Made by a program: the position numbers and the translations under genes. A stretch of 37,062 nucleotides of DNA from an uncultured Pelagibacteraceae bacterium (GTDB taxonomy: Bacteria; Pseudomonadota; Alphaproteobacteria; Pelagibacterales; Pelagibacteraceae): NCBI GenBank assembly GCA_902548045.1, contig CACCPR010000003.1, forward strand, positions 1 to 37,062, written 5' to 3'. A model generated the notes under the pieces. The model was not told the DNA's origin, made no database searches, and saw only the letters and a program-made list of their open reading frames with translations. Below are positions 27,168-37,062 of the stretch, in pieces. Position 1 is the stretch's first letter; each line of letters starts with the position of its first letter.

Positions 27168-28556
27168 ATGGACAAAAATAATATAAAAAAACAAAACGTT
27201 TACATTTCTGAGGAGGAGAAAACGTTAAACTGGTCAGATATTCAAAATGCTTTTAAAAAAACATTTGGAAACGAAGTTTATTCTAGTTGGTTGGAAAAGA
27301 TTATATTAGTTAAAGAATATAATGATTATTTAATTCTTGGTGTTCCTACAAGATTTTTCAGAGATTGGATTGTTTCTCGATATCTAGACAAGATTTTAGA
27401 ACAAGTAAGAAGCTTTAAATTAAGTTTGAACAGAATTGAGTTTAAAATTATTGAAGAAAATAAGAGTGAAACAAGTTTAATTAAAATTGATCAATTAAAT
27501 AAAGTAACTGAAATTAAAGACTCGATTTTAAATTACAATAGACTAAACCAAAATTTGAACTTTGATAGTTTTATTCGGGGTAAAAGCAATGATATAGCCT
27601 TGTCGTATTCAAAAAAGGTATGTGAACATATATCTAGATACAATCCATTATACATATGTGGAGGGGTAGGTTTAGGCAAAACTCATTTACTTAATGCGAT
27701 AGGATTAGAGCTTCAATTTGAAAATAATGTCATGTTTATATCTGCAGAAAGATTTATGTATCATTTTATAAAATCAATAAAAAAAAATGATATGGTGAAT
27801 TTTAAAGATTTTTTCAGAAAATCATCAGTTTTTATAATTGATGATATTCAATTTATTAGAGGCAAAGAAAGCTTACAAGAAGAGTTTTTTCACACATTTA
27901 ATAGTCTTATGGATAAAGGATCTCAAATAATTATATCTGCTGATAGACCTCCAATGAAATTAGATAGAATACAAGAAAGAATAAAATCCAGATTAGCAGG
28001 AGGATTAGTAGTAGATATAGAGTCACCCGATCTGGAGTTAAAAGTGAAAATTATAAATAAAAAAATTTCTGAAATACAAAGTCAATTTAAAGAAAATATA
28101 AACCTTAGTGATGAAGTAATTAATTACATTGCAAATGAAAGCAAAACAAATATTAGGGATTTAATTGGAGTTTTAAATCGAGTAATCGCATTCAGCAGAA
28201 TTCATAATAAAAATTTAAATATCAATGACTGTAAAAACATTTTAAAAGACGTTTTTAGTCAGATTAAAGTTATTACAGTAGATAAAATTCAAAATGTTGT
28301 GTCTAATTATTTTAATATACCTTTAAGCGAGATGTTATCGCAAAGAAGATCTAGACCTTTAGCTAGACCACGACAAATTGCTATGTATCTTGCAAAAAAA
28401 ATGACTACTAGATCACTACCTGAAATAGGAAGAAGATTTGCAAATAGAGATCATACAACTGTAATACATGCAGTCAAAACCATTACTAGATTGACTGAGC
28501 AAGACGATGAAATGAAAAAAAATATTAACCAAATAAAAAGTCTTCTATTAGAATAA
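27168..28556 (+). CDS. dnaA: DnaA, chromosomal replication initiator
   Basis: AAA+ ATPase that binds DnaA boxes and opens oriC. Domain I is at 20-90 ('LNWSDIQNAFKKTFGNEVYSSW'-type start), followed by a short linker. The AAA+ domain has Walker A 'GGVGLGKT' (165-172) and Walker B 'IIDDIQF' (223-229). The C-terminal DNA-binding helix-turn-helix includes 'RSRPLARPRQIAMYLAKK' and the signature 'FANRDHTTVIHA'. At 462 residues it has a short domain II. dnaN follows after 7 bases. Confidence 0.97.
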   Translation: MDKNNIKKQNVYISEEEKTLNWSDIQNAFKKTFGNEVYSSWLEKIILVKEYNDYLILGVPTRFFRDWIVSRYLDKILEQVRSFKLSLNRIEFKIIEENKSETSLIKIDQLNKVTEIKDSILNYNRLNQNLNFDSFIRGKSNDIALSYSKKVCEHISRYNPLYICGGVGLGKTHLLNAIGLELQFENNVMFISAERFMYHFIKSIKKNDMVNFKDFFRKSSVFIIDDIQFIRGKESLQEEFFHTFNSLMDKGSQIIISADRPPMKLDRIQERIKSRLAGGLVVDIESPDLELKVKIINKKISEIQSQFKENINLSDEVINYIANESKTNIRDLIGVLNRVIAFSRIHNKNLNINDCKNILKDVFSQIKVITVDKIQNVVSNYFNIPLSEMLSQRRSRPLARPRQIAMYLAKKMTTRSLPEIGRRFANRDHTTVIHAVKTITRLTEQDDEMKKNINQIKSLLLE

Positions 28557-28563
28557 TTATTAA

Positions 28564-29679
28564 ATGCAATTTATTGTAAAAAGGGATGTTTTATTAAAAT
28601 CTTTAAACTTTGTTCAAGGAATAGTCGAAAAAAAAAATACTCTCCCCATACTATCAAATGTTTTATTAGAACTAAAAAATAATAAACTTTCCATAGTTGC
28701 CACTGATTTAGATATAATATTTAGTGATGAAATTGATGAAGTGAAAATTATAAAAGAAGGGAGTTCCACTACTTCTGCAGCTATACTATATGATATTCTA
28801 AGAAAAATACCTTCAAATTCTGAACTAAATTTTGACTTGAAGTCAGATAATAAGTTAAGTCTAAAGAGTGATAATTCAGACTTTAATTTATTATGTTTAC
28901 CTATCGATAATTTTCCCACATTTGCAGATGAATTTGAGGGTAATGGAGTTGCTTTGAATAACAAGAAATTTTTAAAACTTTTGAATAAGACAAAAATTTC
29001 TATCTCCAATGATGACACAAGACATTATTTAAATGGTGTTTTTTTACATTTAACAGAGGCTCATGGCAGAAACTTTTTAACAGGAGTTGCAACTGACAGT
29101 CATAGATTATCCTCTAGTAGCTTAGAAATAGAAAATGTAGAAAATTTCTCATCTTTAATTTTACCAAGAAAAACTGTTTTTCAACTATCAACTTTGCTCG
29201 TTGAAAGCGGAGAGCAATTGGAAATGTATACAAGTGAAAATAAGATTAAATTTACTTTAGGAAAAATAAAATTAATTTCAAAGGTGATTGATGGGAAATT
29301 TCCAGATTATAAAAAAGTTGTACCAATTAATAATAAAAAAATTTTAACATTGCCCTCTAAAGATTTTATCGATTCGATTGAAAGAGTTATAAGTGTTTCT
29401 TTAGATAGAAAAGAGGGAGTTAAACTTGCTATTAATAAAGAAAATATACAACTTTCAGTCAACAGTGCAAATTCTGGAGAAGGAAATGAAATCATTAAAG
29501 CTAAATTTAGTTCAGAAAACCTTAACATTAGTTTTAACGCAAAATATTTGATAGATATTATTTCTGAAATTGAGGATAAAGATTTGAAAATGTACTTAAA
29601 TGACTCCGTGTCGCCTGTTTTAATCGAGGACTCTTCTGACAAAAATAGTTATTTTGTTATAATGCCCATGAAAATCTAA
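28564..29679 (+). CDS. dnaN: DnaN, DNA polymerase III beta sliding clamp
   Basis: Ring-shaped processivity clamp. The 371-residue protein shows the three clamp domains, with 'LPILSNVLLELKNNKLSIVATDLDI' type start region, the middle domain start 'NNKKFLKLLNKTKISISNDD' and 'DSHRLSSSSLEI', and the C-terminal 'YFVIMPMKI' (family end 'VMPMRL'). It directly follows dnaA. recF, often next, is absent from this place; gyrB follows after 137 bases. Confidence 0.96.
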   Translation: MQFIVKRDVLLKSLNFVQGIVEKKNTLPILSNVLLELKNNKLSIVATDLDIIFSDEIDEVKIIKEGSSTTSAAILYDILRKIPSNSELNFDLKSDNKLSLKSDNSDFNLLCLPIDNFPTFADEFEGNGVALNNKKFLKLLNKTKISISNDDTRHYLNGVFLHLTEAHGRNFLTGVATDSHRLSSSSLEIENVENFSSLILPRKTVFQLSTLLVESGEQLEMYTSENKIKFTLGKIKLISKVIDGKFPDYKKVVPINNKKILTLPSKDFIDSIERVISVSLDRKEGVKLAINKENIQLSVNSANSGEGNEIIKAKFSSENLNISFNAKYLIDIISEIEDKDLKMYLNDSVSPVLIEDSSDKNSYFVIMPMKI

Positions 29680-31877
<2,198 letters not shown>

Positions 31878-31884
31878 ATACAAG

Positions 31885-33165
31885 ATGAATCTTTCTACTC
31901 TTTTTAGATTAGGAGAAAACCTCAATTTAGATAGAAAAACACTTATTAATTTGCGTTGGATTGCTATTTTAGGGCAATTTATTGCTATAAATGTAGTATA
32001 TTTTTATCTTAATTTAGACTTCCCAATTAAAATTACTTACTTAATTATTTCTGTTGGTTTTGTTACCAACCTGTTACTTCAATTTAAAATAAAAGTCTCG
32101 GAACTTAAAGATTATTATGCAGCTATTTTTTTATTTTATGATTTAGTACAGTTAAGTTCATTGTTGTATTTGACAGGAGGGATCTCTAATCCTTTTTCAA
32201 TCTTACTAATAATTCCTACAATAGTTTCTTCGACATTCTTAAGCATGGGAACAACAATTATTTTGGGACTTTTCACACTATTATGTTTATTTTTGTTATC
32301 TATATTTCATTTTCCGTTACCAGGAATTCATGACAATGCTATTACTTTTCCAAAATTATATTTAACAGGTTATTTTGTATCAATCATAATTGGCTTAACC
32401 TTTTTAAGCTATTTTGGAATTAAATTTGCAGGGGAAAACAAAAGAAGGTCCGATGCTATTTCAAAATTACAACAAGTTATTGCTAAAGAGTATGAACTTG
32501 AGTCTCTTGGCGGACAAGCAGCAGCAGCAGCACACTCTTTGGGCACTCCATTAGCTACAATAAGCGTAGCTGCCGCAGAACTTAAAAAAGAAATGGGAAA
32601 TGATAAAGATATTTCTAAAGATATTGATTTAATAATCACTCAAACAAAGAGATGCGGTGAAATACTAAAAAAAATTTCAAAAAAACAAATTAAAGAAGAC
32701 TCCTTTTTTAAAAAAACAAATTTAGAAAATTTACTAGAGGAAATTTTAGAAAATTTTAAAGAAACCTCTTCAAAAAAAATCTTTTTAATAACTTCAAATG
32801 ACAAAAACAAAATAAGTTTTAAAAGAACTCCAGAATTAGTATATGGGTTGAGGAATTTTATTGGAAATGCTGTTAAATTTTCTAAAAGTCTTGTACAAAT
32901 TAAAATCATTAGTGACCAAAAATTAGTAAAAATTTTTATCAATGATGATGGACCCGGCTTCCCAGAGGATGTGATAGAAGTTCTAGGAGAGCCTTATATA
33001 AAATCTAAATCATTTGAAGTTAGATCAAACTCTGGTACTGGATTAGGAACTTTTCTTGGCAAAACTCTTTTAGAAAGACAATTGGCTAGCTTATCTTTTG
33101 AAAAAGACAAAGATCTTGGAGGTGCTTCAGTTGTTATAAGTTGGTCACCTCAAAATATTTTATAG
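31885..33165 (+). CDS. regB: RegB/PrrB-type redox-sensing histidine kinase
   Basis: Membrane sensor kinase of the RegB/PrrB/ActS family that responds to the ubiquinone pool and redox state. The first ~180 residues hold about six transmembrane helices with the quinone-site signature 'GGISNPF' (98-104). The H-box is 'AAAAAHSLGTPLATISV' with phospho-acceptor His217, and the redox-active Cys is Cys257 ('TKRCGEIL'); the 40-residue spacing equals that of His225 and Cys265 in Rhodobacter RegB. The ATPase domain shows N ('NFIGNAVKFSKS'), G1 ('DDGPGFP') and G2 ('GTGLGTFLG') boxes. It follows gyrB by 7 bases. The cognate regulator RegA is not in the window. Confidence 0.93.
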   Translation: MNLSTLFRLGENLNLDRKTLINLRWIAILGQFIAINVVYFYLNLDFPIKITYLIISVGFVTNLLLQFKIKVSELKDYYAAIFLFYDLVQLSSLLYLTGGISNPFSILLIIPTIVSSTFLSMGTTIILGLFTLLCLFLLSIFHFPLPGIHDNAITFPKLYLTGYFVSIIIGLTFLSYFGIKFAGENKRRSDAISKLQQVIAKEYELESLGGQAAAAAHSLGTPLATISVAAAELKKEMGNDKDISKDIDLIITQTKRCGEILKKISKKQIKEDSFFKKTNLENLLEEILENFKETSSKKIFLITSNDKNKISFKRTPELVYGLRNFIGNAVKFSKSLVQIKIISDQKLVKIFINDDGPGFPEDVIEVLGEPYIKSKSFEVRSNSGTGLGTFLGKTLLERQLASLSFEKDKDLGGASVVISWSPQNIL

Positions 33166-33179
33166 AAAAATTTAATACA

Positions 33180-34229
33180 TTATACGGGCTCTTGTTGAGT
33201 CATACAATGTATTGCTCCAAAACCCCATATTAAATCAGAGCAATCTATAGGAATAATTTTTCTATTACTAAATTCTTTCTTGAAAATATTTATTACCAAA
33301 TTATCTTTCGCATCATTAAAAATTGGCAATAATACAAATTTGTTAGATATATAAAAGTTTAGATATGATGCTGGAACTCTTATATTATCTATATATATAG
33401 GGCTAGGCATAGGAATTTTTTTTATTTTCAACTTTAATGATTTAATCTTGATTTTCTTTAAGATTTTAAAGTTTTCATTAAGTTTTTTATAATTTTTATC
33501 ATTTTTATTACTTTCGAAAGCTATAAAAATTTTATCATAATTAACAAATCTAGCTATATCGTCGATATGACCATGCGTGTCATCTCCTTCAATGCCTTTA
33601 TTGAGCCATATGGTTCTACTAATTCCAAAGAATTTTTCGAATATTTTGTTGTAGTCACTGCGTTTTAAAGAAAAATTTCTTTGTTGAATTTTGCTCAATA
33701 AACACTCCTTAGTAGTAAGTAATAGACCCCTACCGTTAACGTCTATAGACCCACCTTCAAGTACAATAGGTTTTTTTTTGTATTTTGGACTTATAATTTT
33801 ACCTCTATAGTACTTTTTTATAGTTAAATTTACTTTATCATCATTTTTATAATTTTTATATTTTGCCCAACTATTAAATTTCCAGTTACTCAAAATGTTT
33901 TTATTTTTTTTGTCTTTTATAAATATCGGACCAGAGTCTCTCATCCAAACCCTATCAGTTTTGCAATAAATAAATTGGATGTTGTTTAATCTTCCATTAA
34001 ATGTCTTTAATTTTGATTTAATTTCTTTTTTTGATTCATTATTTCTAATCAAAACCCTTACTTTTTGACAATGAGATATCTTAGAAATAATTTTAGCAAA
34101 TATATCTGGTATATTTTCAAATCGATTTGGCCAATCTTTTTCATTGTAAGGCCATCCTATCAAAGTAGAATTTTGTTTTTCCCACTCCGCAGGCATTCTA
34201 TAGAGTTTATTAGATTTTTTTTTAAGCAT
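33180..34229 (-). CDS. aguA: AguA, agmatine deiminase
   Basis: Guanidino-group-modifying enzyme (PAD_porph family) converting agmatine to N-carbamoylputrescine and ammonia. Conserved parts are 'MPAEWEKQNSTLIGWPY' (12-28), 'RVWMRDSGPIF', 'LEGGSIDVNG', 'EGDDTHGHIDDIARF' with the catalytic His and Asp, and the C-terminal 'GFGAIHCMTQQEP' with the nucleophile Cys342. Length 349 is normal. It overlaps aguB by 8 bases and is the last gene of the polyamine run. Adjacent aguB makes agmatine a more likely substrate than peptidylarginine. Confidence 0.93.
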   Translation of the reverse strand: MLKKKSNKLYRMPAEWEKQNSTLIGWPYNEKDWPNRFENIPDIFAKIISKISHCQKVRVLIRNNESKKEIKSKLKTFNGRLNNIQFIYCKTDRVWMRDSGPIFIKDKKNKNILSNWKFNSWAKYKNYKNDDKVNLTIKKYYRGKIISPKYKKKPIVLEGGSIDVNGRGLLLTTKECLLSKIQQRNFSLKRSDYNKIFEKFFGISRTIWLNKGIEGDDTHGHIDDIARFVNYDKIFIAFESNKNDKNYKKLNENFKILKKIKIKSLKLKIKKIPMPSPIYIDNIRVPASYLNFYISNKFVLLPIFNDAKDNLVINIFKKEFSNRKIIPIDCSDLIWGFGAIHCMTQQEPV

Positions 34230-35097
34230 CTTTAGGATTTTTTAACAATCCCTTATAAGAATCAATTCGTCTATCTCTAAAAAAGGGCCAATGTCTTCTT
34301 GAGTTTTCTACCTTTTTAAAATCTATTTCACAAATTAAAATATTTTCTTTTAAATTAGCCTTTTTTACTACATTACCACTTGGGTCGAATACGACACTAT
34401 TGCCCCAAAACTCAATTTTTTTAGTTCCTTGTTTTTCAACTCCTACCCTGTTTATTGCCGCAACATATATACCATTTGATATTGCATGAGATCTTTGAAC
34501 TGATAGCCATGATTCTAATTGGGATTTACCAAATTTTTTCTTTTCTTTAGGATGCCACCCAATTGCTGTAGGGTAAAAAATTATTTCGGAGCCTTTTAAA
34601 GCTGTTAATCTAGCAGCTTCAGGGAACCACTGATCCCAACAAATAAGCGTACCTAAATTACCTTGGGTAGTTTTAAAAGATTTAAATCCTAAATCGCCCG
34701 GTGTGAAATAGAATTTTTCATAAAATTGTGGGTCGTCAGGTATATGCATTTTTCTATACTTTCCTAAAATTTTTCCTTTTTCATTAATTACGATACTACT
34801 ATTATGATAAAGACCAGAAGTTTTTTTTTCAAATAACGAAATAATTAAAACAATCTTTAATTCTTTTGCAACAGAAGAAAACAAATTACTTGAGGGACCA
34901 GGAATTTTTTCAGCATAATTAAAATTTTTATGTCTTTCTATCTGACAAAAATATTTTGTTAAAAATAACTCTGGTAAACATACAACTTTGGCACCCCTTT
35001 TAGCTGCAATCTTTATTTTACTGATTGCTTGAGTTGTATTTTTTTTTAGATCAGATGTCATTTTCATCTGTATCAATGCTATTTTAGTTTTACTCAT
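34222..35097 (-). CDS. aguB: AguB, N-carbamoylputrescine amidase
   Basis: Nitrilase-superfamily amidase that turns N-carbamoylputrescine into putrescine, CO2 and ammonia. The catalytic triad is Glu43 ('CLPELFLTKYF'), Lys116 ('KYRKMHIPDDP') and Cys153 ('LICWDQWFPEAARL'), and the C-terminal 'RRHWPFFRDRRIDSY' is characteristic of this subgroup. At 291 residues it is complete. It starts one base beyond the DHS-like gene and overlaps aguA, so all are probably cotranscribed. Confidence 0.94.
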   Translation of the reverse strand: MSKTKIALIQMKMTSDLKKNTTQAISKIKIAAKRGAKVVCLPELFLTKYFCQIERHKNFNYAEKIPGPSSNLFSSVAKELKIVLIISLFEKKTSGLYHNSSIVINEKGKILGKYRKMHIPDDPQFYEKFYFTPGDLGFKSFKTTQGNLGTLICWDQWFPEAARLTALKGSEIIFYPTAIGWHPKEKKKFGKSQLESWLSVQRSHAISNGIYVAAINRVGVEKQGTKKIEFWGNSVVFDPSGNVVKKANLKENILICEIDFKKVENSRRHWPFFRDRRIDSYKGLLKNPKDA

Positions 35098-35098
35098 T

Positions 35099-36145
35099 TT
35101 AAGTGAATAAATTTTGAAAGTTTCTTTTTTCTCTACTTTGCCAATTTTTACGGTGATAAGCGTCGCTTGCTATTAAAGGTAAAACACTTGTTGCTTCTGC
35201 AAATACCATTTGTTCCTTGGTAATATTAACTTTTCCCCATGAGCTTGCTTCTTTGAGAGTAGAACTGCTGCAAGCCCCATCCCTAGTATCTGCAACAGTT
35301 ATTTGAATTGCATACTTATGCATATCTACTTTTTTGCCAAGTAATTCTGCACATACAACAGTATCTTGAACAAAATTTTTAGGTACTCCGCCTCCAATCA
35401 TTAATAGCCCAGATTGCTTTGATTTAAGTTTAATCTCAGTTAATTCTCTAAATTCTTTGATAGAATCGATTGTTAAATGTTTTTTGGGATTTTGCTCTTG
35501 ATGCATAACTAGTCCAAACCCGGCTGAGCTATCGGTAAATGCAGGACAAAAAATCGGAACATTGTTATCATAAGCTACCTCAATTAAAGAACCTTTTTTT
35601 TTAGCATTCGTTTTTAGATATTTACCAAGTTCTTTGATGAATTCTCTTGATGTAAAAGGTTTAGGCTCCAAAGAGTTTGCCACATTACATATAGTTTTAT
35701 CGCAGGCCTGAAGCTCTTCTTCGTCTATATATGTATCATAAATTCTATCAATATAGTTATTCCTTAATTCAGTATCATCTTGAAATTGTGAACCTTGATA
35801 ATGTTTGAAACCCAGAGCCTCAAAAAAATCCATATCAATTATAGATGCCCCAGTCGCTACAATAGCATCAACCATATTATTTTTAACAAGATCTGCGTAC
35901 AAATTCATACATCCAGCAGCTGAAGTTGATCCGGCCAAAGTTAAAAAAATTGAGCAATCTTTATCCGCCAACATTTCATTATAAATACTAGCAGCTTTTG
36001 CTGTGTCCCTAGAGGTAAAAGACATTTTGCTCATTCCCTCTATTATTTTTCTAGCATCAAAAGATTTAATGTCGATGTGCTCTACTGGGGAGTTTAAAAA
36101 AGATTTTTTATTATGTCCTATATCAGGACTATTTTTTTTTGTCAT
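35099..36145 (-). CDS. Deoxyhypusine-synthase-like protein, probable homospermidine synthase
   Basis: A member of the deoxyhypusine synthase superfamily (348 residues). Bacteria lack eIF5A, and a bacterial homologue (SpeY, studied in Anabaena, as I recall) makes homospermidine, so a polyamine aminobutyl-transfer role is likely. Seen in sequence: 'TLAGSTSAAGCMNLYADLVK' and 'VDAIVATGASIIDMDFFEALG' (NAD-binding side), 'VPIFCPAFTDSSAGFGL', 'GGGVPKNF' and the terminal 'SVLPLIASDAYHRKNW'. It lies between the ornithine-type decarboxylase (1-base overlap) and aguB, both putrescine producers. The exact substrate and product cannot be fixed from sequence. Confidence 0.85.
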   Translation of the reverse strand: MTKKNSPDIGHNKKSFLNSPVEHIDIKSFDARKIIEGMSKMSFTSRDTAKAASIYNEMLADKDCSIFLTLAGSTSAAGCMNLYADLVKNNMVDAIVATGASIIDMDFFEALGFKHYQGSQFQDDTELRNNYIDRIYDTYIDEEELQACDKTICNVANSLEPKPFTSREFIKELGKYLKTNAKKKGSLIEVAYDNNVPIFCPAFTDSSAGFGLVMHQEQNPKKHLTIDSIKEFRELTEIKLKSKQSGLLMIGGGVPKNFVQDTVVCAELLGKKVDMHKYAIQITVADTRDGACSSSTLKEASSWGKVNITKEQMVFAEATSVLPLIASDAYHRKNWQSREKRNFQNLFT

Positions 36146-37062
36146 TAGGCAACCAAGTAATCAACTTCACTTGTGTCCTCATACAAAGACATAATTGGCT
36201 TATCACTTAATTCAACGATTTCATCTGAATAGAAACCATTAAATTTAGTTCTAAATGTTAATCCATAGGCACCTAGCTGACCCAACTCAATATAATCACC
36301 TTCTTTGATATTATTTGGAAGTAGAAAAGGCCCTTTCATATAATCTAAACTATCACAAGTTGGACCAAAAAAACTAAATGAAGTTAATTTTTTTGATTGG
36401 ACTCTTCCATTAGCTACCATTCTACTAGGCAATACAAAGTTTGGTACACCTGCGTCAAATAAAGAACCATAAGTTCCATCATTAATATAAAGTTTTTGTT
36501 TCTTTTTTAAAACAACCTTTACAATTGTCGACCCACTTTCAGCCACTACGGCTCTTCCAGGTTCACAAATAATTTCTGGTAACTTTGATAATCTTAAATT
36601 ACTGAGAGATTTTTTAATTTCATCTATATAATTACTTAGTGGCTCAGGATTTAGATCTGGATAGATTGAGGGAAATCCTCCTCCAACATTTATGATATCA
36701 GGAATAATTTTTGTTTTTTTAATAATGTTTCCAATTTCACGTATGCCTTTGGAATAAGAAATTTTGTGCATACATTGGGAGCCAACATGAAAACTTATTC
36801 CAATTTTTTTAGAATGCTCTTTACATAGCCTTACAAGTCCTAATGCTTCTGACGGTAAAGCTCCAAATTTTCTTGATAAATCAATCTCAGCATGCTCATT
36901 TGAAATTGCTATTCTAACAAATAAGTTTAGATCTTTTGCATTATTAGTGGCTTCCAAAATTTTTCTTAATTCATCTTTATTATCTAAAGCGAAGTTTCTT
37001 ACTCCATAATCAAAATAAGCAGAAGTAATACTTTCTTTACTTTTTATAGTATGCATAAAGTA
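36145..37062 (-). CDS. Ornithine/diaminopimelate-type PLP decarboxylase, 5'-partial
   Basis: Fold-III PLP decarboxylase, most like ornithine (or lysine/ornithine) decarboxylase, giving putrescine. The frame stays open to the window edge, so about 90 N-terminal residues, including the PLP lysine, are outside; an internal ATG at 37056 is not the start, because 'YF' precedes it in frame and the 'HTIKSKESI' stretch normally lies well inside the protein. Seen: 'HVGSQC' for substrate and PLP binding, 'VGGGFPSIYPD', 'EPGRAVVAESG', 'YINDGTYGSLFD', and 'FFGPTCDSLDY' with the catalytic Cys of ornithine-type decarboxylases. It is first in the polyamine run. Arginine or lysine as substrate cannot be excluded. 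Confidence 0.88.
   Translation of the reverse strand, partial: YFMHTIKSKESITSAYFDYGVRNFALDNKDELRKILEATNNAKDLNLFVRIAISNEHAEIDLSRKFGALPSEALGLVRLCKEHSKKIGISFHVGSQCMHKISYSKGIREIGNIIKKTKIIPDIINVGGGFPSIYPDLNPEPLSNYIDEIKKSLSNLRLSKLPEIICEPGRAVVAESGSTIVKVVLKKKQKLYINDGTYGSLFDAGVPNFVLPSRMVANGRVQSKKLTSFSFFGPTCDSLDYMKGPFLLPNNIKEGDYIELGQLGAYGLTFRTKFNGFYSDEIVELSDKPIMSLYEDTSEVDYLVA

Noticed and set aside
36145..37056. ATG at 37056 as the start of the decarboxylase
   Set aside because: The PLP-lysine domain would be missing and the frame continues to the edge; it is a cut gene, not a short one.

Overview
The window is a gene-dense, very AT-rich (roughly 70% A+T by eye) bacterial chromosome segment. The gene set and order (miaB-phoH-ybeY-lnt-metK, nusA-infB-rbfA-rpsO-pnp, irr opposite fabA-fabB-fabI, coaBC-ubiB-ubiE, mutM-rpsT-dnaA-dnaN, RegB) are alphaproteobacterial. 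The small intergenic gaps, many overlapping genes, lysine-rich proteins and absent interstitial genes point to a streamlined marine member of the SAR11 clade (Pelagibacterales). No phage, IS element, CRISPR array, tRNA or rRNA was seen, and the longest gap without a gene is 208 bp (between rpsT and dnaA).

Layout. 1-1779: cell-envelope genes, a 5'-truncated Bax-type glucosaminidase facing an exported polysaccharide deacetylase. 1748-8097: forward run of tsaB (unusually short), a Fur/Mur regulator, miaB, phoH, ybeY, lnt and metK. 8191-14631: nusA-infB-rbfA-rpsO-pnp, preceded by a promoter-like site and a strong intrinsic terminator hairpin. 14634-17696: reverse-strand GNAT-like gene and the unsaturated fatty acid genes fabA-fabB-fabI. 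17767-20668: forward irr, katG and a DUF2061 membrane protein; a site resembling an Irr box sits across a strong sigma-70-type promoter just before katG. 20665-25784: reverse-strand run of ubiE, ubiB, coaBC, dut, a ThiF/MoeB-type E1 enzyme and an exported SH3 protein. 25796-33165: forward mutM, rpsT, dnaA, dnaN, gyrB and regB. 33180-37062: reverse-strand polyamine operon: ornithine-type decarboxylase (cut by the window edge), a deoxyhypusine-synthase-like protein (probably homospermidine synthase), aguB and aguA.

How it works together. Most genes are core housekeeping: tRNA modification, translation, RNA turnover, fatty acid, CoA and ubiquinone synthesis, replication initiation. The accessory and regulatory interest lies in the Irr/KatG iron-oxidative-stress module, the nusA and dnaA leaders, the polyamine operon that joins two putrescine routes to one DHS-like enzyme, and the pattern of gene loss inside conserved clusters (rimI, trmB, rimP, ylxR, truB and others not at their usual places). 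I see no obviously new multi-gene system; the best leads are regulatory sites and reduced proteins.
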